DNA of 43,746 nt from FEN-1191 sp964528845. GTDB taxonomy: Bacteria > Pseudomonadota > Gammaproteobacteria > Steroidobacterales > Steroidobacteraceae. The notes beneath the pieces were generated by a model that was given only the letters and a program-made list of their open reading frames with translations, was not told the DNA's origin and did not search any database. Positions within the stretch are counted from its first letter, which is position 1. Each line of letters opens with the position of its first letter. The stretch is taken from NCBI GenBank assembly GCA_964528845.1, contig CAZGVE010000026.1, forward strand, positions 1 through 43,746, read 5' to 3'. Both the position numbers and the translations under genes were made by a program. Below are positions 34,112 through 40,456 of this stretch, piece by piece.

Positions 34112-34144
34112 ATACATACTTGTATCTGAACACAATGGTGTATC
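34112..34144. promoter_or_regulatory. Candidate operator between tetR-type gene and the RND operon
   Basis: A perfect inverted repeat ATACA-TACT-TGTAT lies at 34112-34125. TGTATC occurs again at 34139-34144, 18 bases after the first copy (34121-34126). The stretch is much more AT-rich than its surroundings and separates divergent genes, so it is the likely site for both promoters and for TetR repressor binding. Confidence 0.5.
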
Positions 34145-34180
34145 AAAATCCCGGCGACGCTGTGCTAGTATCGATGGCTC

Positions 34181-34810
34181 ATGACGCGCAGACGTCTCAG
34201 CCGCGAGGAAAGTCGCGAACAGACCCAGCAGCGACTGCTGGATGCGGCGCTGCATGTGATCGCCAGGAAGGGGCTCGCGGCCACCAGCGTCGAGGACATC
34301 GCCGCGCAGGCGGGCTATACGCGCGGCGCGTTCTATTCGAATTTCCGCGGCAAGAACGATCTGTTCATCGAGCTGCTGCGGCGCGATCAGCAGCGCACCA
34401 ACGAGCGCATGAATGCGCTGCTCGCCACCGGCCTGCCGCCCGGCCAGCTCGAACTGCAGCTCAAGCATTTCTACAGCCAGATGTACCTGGACAATGAATG
34501 CTTCCTGAACTGGACCGAGGCCCACATGCTCGCGGCGCGCGATGCGAAATTCCGCACCCGCCTCAACGCCCTGCTGCTCGAGAAACGTGACGCCATCGCC
34601 GACTTCATCGTGCAGTTCTGCGAGCGCGTGGGCATGCCGCCACCCGCACCGCCGGAGCAGATGGCGATGGGATTCATCAGCCTGGTCCAGGGAGTGAGGC
34701 TATTCCGCATCTCGAGCCCGCAGGAGATGGCATCGGAGGCCGCGGAATCGATCCTGGCGCTGTTCATCGAGGGCGTGATCAGCGTTGGCAAACTGCGCGC
34801 GGCGCAGTGA
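34181..34810 (+). CDS. TetR/AcrR family transcriptional regulator
   Basis: The product is a 209-residue repressor. The N-terminal helix-turn-helix reads RLLDAALHVIARKGLAATSV, then EDIAAQAGYTRGAFYSNFRGKNDLF, the typical TetR recognition helix. The C-terminal ligand-binding domain (about 70-200) is diverse, as expected. Divergent from the RND operon, it most likely represses it until a substrate binds; this is the usual layout for AcrR-like proteins. An extended -10 like TGCTAGTAT sits only nine bases before the ATG, so transcripts from it would be nearly leaderless; an upstream start may be used instead. Confidence 0.92.
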   Translation: MTRRRLSREESREQTQQRLLDAALHVIARKGLAATSVEDIAAQAGYTRGAFYSNFRGKNDLFIELLRRDQQRTNERMNALLATGLPPGQLELQLKHFYSQMYLDNECFLNWTEAHMLAARDAKFRTRLNALLLEKRDAIADFIVQFCERVGMPPPAPPEQMAMGFISLVQGVRLFRISSPQEMASEAAESILALFIEGVISVGKLRAAQ

Positions 34811-34850
34811 GCCGACCGTTTCCGTACCCGCAACCCACTGGAGCCACGCC

Positions 34851-35387
34851 GTGTCCGACCCTTACCCCCGCTGCCTGCCGGCTCTGGCGGCGGCGCTGCT
34901 GACCGGGTGCGCCGCCGCTCCCGCTGCCCACCGCCCCACTTCGCCCCCGCTCACCGTGCCAGCGGCGGCACGCGGGAGCGCCACCGAGCAGGTGCTCGCG
35001 ACCGAGCGTGCATTCGCGAAGAGCATGGCGGACCGCGACTTCAGCGCGTTCACCGCATTGCTCGCCAGCGAGGCCATCTTCTTCAATGGCAGCAAGGTGA
35101 TGCACGGCGCTGCGGAAGTCGCCGCCGCCTGGCAGCCTTACTTCAAGGGTGCTGCGGCACCGTTCGCGTGGCAGCCAGACCACGTGGAAGTGCTGCCGAG
35201 CGGCACGCTCGCGCTCAGCACCGGGCCGGTCTACGTATCGGGGGAGGTGGTCGGGCGGTTCAACTCGATCTGGCGGCTCGAGGCACCGGGCCGCTGGCAA
35301 ATCGTGTTCGACAAGGGCGAGGCCGTCTGCGCAGTGACACCGCCGGGCCAGCCGGACTTCAGCCGGCTCTCACCCGGAAACCCGTGA
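34851..35387 (+). CDS. Exported DUF4440/NTF2-like lipoprotein
   Basis: The product is a 178-residue lipoprotein with lipobox LLTGC near residue 19. The rest is a cone-like alpha+beta fold of the SnoaL/DUF4440 type: ATERAFAKSMADRDFSAFTA, then LLASEAIFFNG, and a final WRLEAPGRWQIVFDKGEAVC. Members bind small molecules or act as unknown periplasmic proteins; no catalytic residue can be pointed out here. The GTG at 34851 follows GGAG at seven bases and begins the signal peptide, so I chose it over the longer frame from 34785. It lies 40 bases after the TetR gene and may be co-transcribed. The last 18 bases overlap the convergent murJ. Confidence 0.7.
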   Translation: MSDPYPRCLPALAAALLTGCAAAPAAHRPTSPPLTVPAAARGSATEQVLATERAFAKSMADRDFSAFTALLASEAIFFNGSKVMHGAAEVAAAWQPYFKGAAAPFAWQPDHVEVLPSGTLALSTGPVYVSGEVVGRFNSIWRLEAPGRWQIVFDKGEAVCAVTPPGQPDFSRLSPGNP

Positions 35388-37013
35388 ACGCACGATCCGC
35401 CGCCGCAATGCCAGCAGCAGTTCCTGCAGTTCCTCGATGCGCAGCACCATGCCGGCGCCGACGAATGCGGCGATACCCGCCAGTACGGTCACCATCAGGC
35501 TGGCGAGCTTCGGCAGGAACGCGGCGTGCGCCCAGTCCGCGAGCAACCACTGCCTCGAGGCTAAGCAGACGGCCACCAGCGCCAGCGAGGCCAGCGCGAC
35601 TTTCGCGAGCATCTTGCACAGGCGGGCCGACTCCAGGCGCTGCAGGTGGCGGCGCATCAGCGCATACAACAGCAGGAAGTTGCAGCTCGCCACCAGGCCG
35701 GTGGAGAACGCGAGGCCCCGGTGGCCCCAACCTAAGTGGAATGTGAACAGCCAGTTGCAAAGCAGGTTGAGTCCGACCGCGAGAAAGCTCACGAACATCG
35801 GGGTCTTGCGCTGATCGAGCGCGTAGAACGCGTTGACCAGCACCTTGAGCGCGGCGTAGCCACACAGCCCCACCGCATAGAAACGCAGCGCTCCAGCCGC
35901 CTGCGCCGAGTCCCAGGCGCTGAAGCGGCCGTGCTGGTAGAGCACCGAGATGATCGGGCCGGCCAGCATCATCAGCCCGATCGTCGAGGGAACGGTGAGC
36001 AGGAACGCGAGCCGCAGGCCGCGCGCCAGTTCGCTGCGAAACGCATCGCGCTGCCCCGCCACGACCAGCCGCGACAGCAGCGGCAGCGTCACGGTGCCGA
36101 GGGCGACCCCGAACAGCCCGAGCGGCAGCTGCATGAGCCGGAATGCGATCGACAGCCAGGAGATCGGGCCATCGCCAAGCGTCGAGGCGAACATCGAATT
36201 GACCAGTACGTTCAGCTGGGTCGTGCTCGCCGCGATCACCGAGGGTCCCATCAGCAGCAGGATCGAGCGGATGCCGGGATCGCGCCAGTGGCGGTCGGGC
36301 CGGTAGTGGTACCCGAGCCGACGCAGTGCGGGCAGTTGCACCGCGAACTGCAGGGCTCCGCCGAGCAGCGTGCCAATCGCAAAGCCGATCAATGCGCGCG
36401 TGCCGAAGTGAGGGTCGAACCAGTAACCGATCCCGACCCCGGCGATGATCGAACCGAGATTGAAGAAGCTCGAGGCCATCGCCGGAATGCCAAACACGTT
36501 CCTGGCATTGAGCATGCCCATCACGAGCGCCGCGAGCGAGACCAGCAGGATGAACGGGAACATGATTCGCGTCAGGGTCACGGTGAGCGCCGCCTTCGGC
36601 GCCGGGAAACCTGGCGCGAGTGTCGCAACCAGCTGCGGGGACCAGATGATCCCCGCCACGCACAGCGCGCCGAGCACGACGAGGGCCAGCGTGGCGGCCT
36701 TGTTCGCGAGCCGCCAGCCGGCGGTGTCGCCGTCGCGGGCTATGGTCTTGGCAAACGTGGTTACGAACGCGGTGGACAGCGCGCCCTCCGCGAACAGGTC
36801 ACGCAGCAGGTTGGGGATCCGGAACGCCGCGGTGAACGCGTCCATCGAGACGCCGGCGCCGAACAGCGCCGCGAAGATCTGCTCGCGGGCGAGCCCGAGC
36901 AGGCGGCTGCACAGCACCGCCAGCCCGATTACACCAGCGGCGCGGGTGTTGAGCCGCTCTGCCGCACCGGCAGGTTCGGGCTCGCGGGTCGGCATGCGCG
37001 TCGACTCTGGCAT
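35370..37013 (-). CDS. murJ: Lipid II flippase MurJ
   Basis: The product is a 547-residue inner membrane protein of the MOP superfamily with about 14 helices. The N-terminal part has the hallmark segment DAFTAAFRIPNLLRDLFAEG followed by ALSTAFVTTF, and SRLLGLAREQIFAALFGAG before it, all as in MurJ/MviN. The protein moves lipid II across the membrane for peptidoglycan synthesis. It stands alone on its strand and is divergent from modA. Its 3' end overlaps the convergent DUF4440-like gene. The first of two in-frame ATGs is used; the next is residue 7. Confidence 0.95.
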   Translation of the reverse strand: MPESTRMPTREPEPAGAAERLNTRAAGVIGLAVLCSRLLGLAREQIFAALFGAGVSMDAFTAAFRIPNLLRDLFAEGALSTAFVTTFAKTIARDGDTAGWRLANKAATLALVVLGALCVAGIIWSPQLVATLAPGFPAPKAALTVTLTRIMFPFILLVSLAALVMGMLNARNVFGIPAMASSFFNLGSIIAGVGIGYWFDPHFGTRALIGFAIGTLLGGALQFAVQLPALRRLGYHYRPDRHWRDPGIRSILLLMGPSVIAASTTQLNVLVNSMFASTLGDGPISWLSIAFRLMQLPLGLFGVALGTVTLPLLSRLVVAGQRDAFRSELARGLRLAFLLTVPSTIGLMMLAGPIISVLYQHGRFSAWDSAQAAGALRFYAVGLCGYAALKVLVNAFYALDQRKTPMFVSFLAVGLNLLCNWLFTFHLGWGHRGLAFSTGLVASCNFLLLYALMRRHLQRLESARLCKMLAKVALASLALVAVCLASRQWLLADWAHAAFLPKLASLMVTVLAGIAAFVGAGMVLRIEELQELLLALRRRIVRSRVSG

Positions 37014-37111
37014 TCTGAAGGGCTAGTCTACACAGGTCGCTCGGCTGCCCGCCCCGGACCGGGTGCACAATTGACAGCTTCCCCGCCATCGATGAGCCTA
37101 CGGGCAGCGAT

Positions 37112-37135
37112 CGTTATACACGGGGGAATATGATG
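37112..37135. promoter_or_regulatory. Possible ModE-type operator over the modA start
   Basis: CGTTATACA (37112-37120), a six-base spacer and AATATGATG (37127-37135) resemble the inverted halves CGTTATATT and AATATAACG known for ModE, with seven of nine matches in each. It covers the ribosome site and the ATG of modA. Binding here would block expression when molybdate is plentiful. No modE gene is in the window. Confidence 0.4.
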
Positions 37136-37996
37136 CCTGCAGTACCTGCGGTGAGGATGCGACGTCGCCAGCGCGGCCGGCTGGCGGGCGTGCTCACCGG
37201 GCTCACGGCGCTGCTGGGCCTCGCCGCGGCCCAGGCCAGCCTCGCCGCGGCCCAGGCCAGCCTCGCCGCGGACACTCCCGATACAGTACGTGTCTTCGCG
37301 GCCGCGAGCCTGACCAACGCACTGACCGAGTTCGGTCGGTCCTGGACCGACGCGCCCCATCGGGCGCCGAGCTTGGCCTTTGCCGCCTCAGGCACCCTCG
37401 CTAAGCAGATCGAGGCCGGGGCTCCGGCCGACCTGTACGCATCAGCCGACGTGAAGTGGATGGACTATCTGGACACTCGGGGCCTCATCGATCACGACAG
37501 CCGCCGCAACCTGCTCGCGACCGCCCTGGTGGTGGTCGCGCCGATCGCAATCCCGGGACAGCCCGGGCCATTGAAGCCGGTCGAGATCGCAATGCGGCGC
37601 GGGTTCCCCATTGCGACTGCATTCGAGGGCAAACTGTGCACCGGTGAACCAGATGTCGTGCCCGCCGGCATCTATGCGAAGCAGGCCCTGCAGTCACTGG
37701 GATGGTGGGACAGCCTGCAGGGACGGATCGTCGGCAGCGATGACGTGCGCGCGGCGCTGGCATTCGTCGAACGCGGCGAATGCGCGCTCGGTATCGTCTA
37801 TGCCACCGACGCCCTGATGAGCCGCAAGGTGCGCGTGGTCGCGACCTTTCCGGCCGCCACGCATGACCCCATCGTCTATCCGTTCGCGCTAGTGCGCGGC
37901 GCGCGGCCGGCCGCGCGCGCGTTCTTCGAGCAGCTCGCGGGTGCCTCCGGCGCTGCCCTGTTCGCGCGCTACGGCTTCACCGTGCTGGCGCAATGA
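37130..37996 (+). CDS. modA: Molybdate ABC transporter substrate-binding protein
   Basis: The product is a 288-residue periplasmic binding protein for molybdate or tungstate. After an export signal, the mature start is VRVFAAASLTNALTEFG, followed by FAASGTLAKQIEAGAPADLYASAD, which are the anion-binding loops of ModA. GSDDVRAALAFVERGECALGIVYATDA is the family's second loop, and the rest is normal. It is the first gene of modABC. Two ATGs stand side by side (37130 and 37133), with GGGGG in front of them. The signal peptide has a tandem duplication (see the repeat). Confidence 0.93.
   Translation: MMPAVPAVRMRRRQRGRLAGVLTGLTALLGLAAAQASLAAAQASLAADTPDTVRVFAAASLTNALTEFGRSWTDAPHRAPSLAFAASGTLAKQIEAGAPADLYASADVKWMDYLDTRGLIDHDSRRNLLATALVVVAPIAIPGQPGPLKPVEIAMRRGFPIATAFEGKLCTGEPDVVPAGIYAKQALQSLGWWDSLQGRIVGSDDVRAALAFVERGECALGIVYATDALMSRKVRVVATFPAATHDPIVYPFALVRGARPAARAFFEQLAGASGAALFARYGFTVLAQ
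37219..37271. repeat. 21-base tandem repeat in the modA signal peptide
   Basis: Two exact copies of 21 bases (37219-37239 and 37240-37260) are followed by 11 bases of a third. They encode LAAAQAS twice, which lengthens the hydrophobic and Ala-rich part of the signal. Confidence 0.9.
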
Positions 37997-38005
37997 CGGG
38001 CCTCC

Positions 38006-38695
38006 GTGCTGCTCACCGCCGATGAAGCCGGCGCGCTATGGCTGTCGGCGAAGGTCGCCTCGACCGCCACCGTGGCCAGCCTGCCTGCCGGGGTAGCGCT
38101 CGCGTGGCTGCTCGCGCGACGCGAGTTCCCGGGCAAGTTCCTGCTCGACGTCTGCATCCAGCTGCCGATGGTGCTGCCGCCGGTCGTACCGGGCTACGTG
38201 CTGCTGCTGCTGTTCGGCTCGCACGGCCCGCTTGGCGGACCGTTGCTGCGCTGGTTCGGGCTCACGCTGGCCTTCAACTGGAAGGGCGCCGCACTGGCGG
38301 CGGCCGTGATGGCCTTCCCGCTGCTGGTCCAGCCGATGAGGCTCGCGTTCGGCCTGATCGACCGGCGACTCGAGCAGGCCGCCCAGACCCTCGGGGCGAC
38401 GCCGCGGGATGCATTCTTCAGCATCAGCCTGCCGCTGGCGGCACCGGGGATCATTGCCGGCGCGTTGCTGTGCTTCAGCCGGGGCCTCGGCGAATTCGGA
38501 GCCACGATGGCCTTCGTGGGCAACATCCCCGGGGTCACGCGCACCCTGCCGCTGGCGATCTACTCCTATACCCACCTGCCGGACGGCGAGGCCGCCGCGG
38601 GGCGCCTGGCACTGGTATCGGTGGCGCTGGCCGTGGTGGCACTGCTGCTCGCGCAGCTGCTGAACCGCCGTGCGGAACGGCTGCTACGCCGCTGA
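38006..38695 (+). CDS. modB: Molybdate ABC transporter permease
   Basis: The product is a 229-residue inner membrane permease with five or six helices. It has the family loop EQAAQTLGATPRDAFFSISL and then PLAAPGIIAGALLCFSRGLGEFGA, which contains the EAA-type contact to the ATPase and the GEFGAT motif of molybdate permeases. PMVLPPVVPGYVLLLLFG is another family segment. The start is GTG 38006, nine bases after the modA stop, with no clear ribosome site, so translation is probably coupled. Length is normal for ModB. Confidence 0.93.
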   Translation: MLLTADEAGALWLSAKVASTATVASLPAGVALAWLLARREFPGKFLLDVCIQLPMVLPPVVPGYVLLLLFGSHGPLGGPLLRWFGLTLAFNWKGAALAAAVMAFPLLVQPMRLAFGLIDRRLEQAAQTLGATPRDAFFSISLPLAAPGIIAGALLCFSRGLGEFGATMAFVGNIPGVTRTLPLAIYSYTHLPDGEAAAGRLALVSVALAVVALLLAQLLNRRAERLLRR

Positions 38696-38712
38696 CTTAG
38701 GTAGCGAGCGCG

Positions 38713-39381
38713 ATGCTGCAGGTGGATCTCTCGTTCCGACGTGGCAGCTTCGAGCTGCATGCGCACGCGACGCTCGGCGCCGCGGTGACGGGTATCTGCG
38801 GCCCTTCGGGAGCCGGCAAGAGCACGCTGCTCGCACTGCTCGCCGGGCTGCTGCGCCCACTGGACGGTACCGTCCGGTTTGACACCGAACTGCTCGATGA
38901 CGCCGCGCACGGAATCCAGGTCCCGCCATGGCGACGCCATTTCGGCGTCGTATTCCAGGATGATCGCCTGTTCCCGCACTTGAGCGTACGGAGCAATCTG
39001 CTCTACGGCTCTCGGCGCCTTCCGAGCGCGTCCCGTCATCTCGAGCTCGATACCGTGACCGCGCTGCTCGAACTCGGGCCGTTGCTGGATCGTCGGCCGG
39101 CGCAGCTCTCCGGCGGCGAACGCCAGCGAGTCGCGCTCGGGCGCGCGCTGCTGTATTCCCCGCGCCTGCTGCTGCTCGATGAGCCGCTGTCCTCGCTCGA
39201 CGAGCGGCTCAAGCAGCAGATCCTGCCGTTCCTGCGCCGCATCAAGCAGGAGATCCGGATCCCGATGATCTACGTGAGCCACGATCGGCGCGAGGTGGAC
39301 TACCTGGCCGACGAGCAGTTCGAGATCACGGCGGGTCAACTTCGGAGCGCGTCCGTGGACCGAACCGATTCGCGATCGTGA
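38713..39381 (+). CDS. modC: Molybdate ABC transporter ATP-binding protein, short form
   Basis: The product is a 222-residue ABC ATPase. Walker A is GPSGAGKST, the Q-loop VFQDDRLFPHLSV, the signature LSGGERQRVALGRALL and Walker B LLLLDEPLSSLD, with H-loop YVSHDR. All catalytic parts are intact. The usual ModC has about 350 residues with a C-terminal molybdate-binding TOBE/mop domain, and this one stops right after the ATPase core. The stop lies inside a 56-base overlap with the convergent exosortase-associated gene. Transport may still work, but the extra domain is missing. Confidence 0.88.
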   Translation: MLQVDLSFRRGSFELHAHATLGAAVTGICGPSGAGKSTLLALLAGLLRPLDGTVRFDTELLDDAAHGIQVPPWRRHFGVVFQDDRLFPHLSVRSNLLYGSRRLPSASRHLELDTVTALLELGPLLDRRPAQLSGGERQRVALGRALLYSPRLLLLDEPLSSLDERLKQQILPFLRRIKQEIRIPMIYVSHDRREVDYLADEQFEITAGQLRSASVDRTDSRS

Positions 39382-39925
39382 CCGCGAGCAGTACCGCGCA
39401 AACTTCGATCACGAAGCGGCCGCCAGCTTCCAGAAACCGGGACCAGCGTTCCAGCAGCGGGACCGGATTGGGTTCGCCCGCGAGCAGTGCGGAGACCGTA
39501 GGGAATGGATACATCAGTTGGGCCACTGTGGTCAGGCATTCCAACCCGATGAACAGGGGCAGCGCGACGCAGCAGCGCAGCACCCGAACTCGCACCGACG
39601 CCGCCGGCCACATCAGCAGCAGCGTCCAGAACACCATCGGAGTCTCGATTACCTCTCCGACGTGGACGCGCGCGATGACACGGACCGCCGGCGTGACATC
39701 ACTCGTCTGTTGCCGTACGGTCCCTACCAGTTCGAACACCGACCCGGGGTCGTTTTTTGCCGGCGCCACCTTCAGCGACACGATATCCCAGGGATGCCCC
39801 GCGGCCACGAGGCGCGCCGCCGTAGCGTAGATCGGGACGGCAAGCTGCGCGAATGGCCGCGCGCAGGCAGCCCCAACGGCGAGAGCCACGATGGCAACGG
39901 CAACCCGCCGGATCTCAACCCGCAC
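39326..39925 (-). CDS. Exosortase H-associated-type membrane protein
   Basis: The product is a 199-residue membrane protein with an N-terminal helix (RRVAVAIVALAVGAACARPF), a periplasmic loop of about 60 residues, two central helices (FWTLLLMWPAASVRV, then VALPLFIGLECLTTVAQLMY) and a C-terminal helix (FVIEVCAVLLAVTIANRFG). From memory this fits the small family annotated as exosortase H-associated membrane protein; function is unknown. The start is GTG at 39925, and the gene overlaps the exosortase by 11 bases, so the two should be made together. Its 3' part overlaps modC by 56 bases, which is unusual. Confidence 0.65.
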   Translation of the reverse strand: MRVEIRRVAVAIVALAVGAACARPFAQLAVPIYATAARLVAAGHPWDIVSLKVAPAKNDPGSVFELVGTVRQQTSDVTPAVRVIARVHVGEVIETPMVFWTLLLMWPAASVRVRVLRCCVALPLFIGLECLTTVAQLMYPFPTVSALLAGEPNPVPLLERWSRFLEAGGRFVIEVCAVLLAVTIANRFGPRTRSEVDPP

Positions 39926-40442
39926 GTGTCGGATCCGCGACCGACTGCGGGGCCGGAATGCTGGCGGTCCAGTGCATGAAGTAGAACATCACAACGATGA
40001 TCGGCACGAGCGGCAGGAGCAGGCCATGGACAGCCTCCCAGGCTGCTGGCGCATACCGTAGTGAGAAGTGCAAAGCCATCAGCCGTGTGACGCTCAGCAG
40101 ATAGGCGAGCACGAATCCCACGCCCAGCCCCCTTAACCGGGCCTTCCAGGGAGCCGCATAGGCCAGTACCGCGGCCACGAGCAGCAGAAATATCTCCACA
40201 CCCTCGCAGCCCCGCGTGACGTGCAGCCTCGAGGTCGGAGTGCTGATCGTGCGGTCGACCAGACTGACCTGTTCGCGGGGCGCAGCGGCCTGGATCAAAT
40301 CCGTCGTCGGACGCAGGATGCAGTCGACGACGACGAAGCGCTCGAAGGCGGTACCGCGCGAGGCTTCGAAGCCTCCCATCAGCACCGCGAAGCAGGTCAG
40401 GAAGCGCAGCGCAAAGACCAGGGTCGGTGGCGCGCCCCGCAT
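39915..40442 (-). CDS. xrtH: Exosortase, XrtH type
   Basis: The product is a 175-residue multi-pass membrane transpeptidase. The active Cys79 lies in TRGCEGVEIFLLLVAA, Arg120 in AYLLSVTRLMALHF, and His139 in AWEAVHGLLLPLVP. This is the Cys/Arg/His triad of the exosortase/archaeosortase family, with the correct order and spacing. The protein is short, as in XrtH, not the longer XrtA type. It should recognise C-terminal tripartite sorting tails and cleave them at the outer face of the inner membrane. I chose ATG 40442 because GGGGAA lies just before it; the frame stays open to 40526. It follows the S53 peptidase by 14 bases, so both are probably on one transcript. Confidence 0.8.
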   Translation of the reverse strand: MRGAPPTLVFALRFLTCFAVLMGGFEASRGTAFERFVVVDCILRPTTDLIQAAAPREQVSLVDRTISTPTSRLHVTRGCEGVEIFLLLVAAVLAYAAPWKARLRGLGVGFVLAYLLSVTRLMALHFSLRYAPAAWEAVHGLLLPLVPIIVVMFYFMHWTASIPAPQSVADPTRAG

Positions 40443-40456
40443 GCCCTGTTCCCCGC

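Noticed and set aside
37071..37099. TTGACA as a modA promoter
   Set aside because: The position expected for the -10 reads GAGCCT. No convincing promoter can be built from it.
35736..37133. A 465-residue open frame opposite murJ
   Set aside because: MurJ is certain. The antisense product is a highly charged shadow without any motif.
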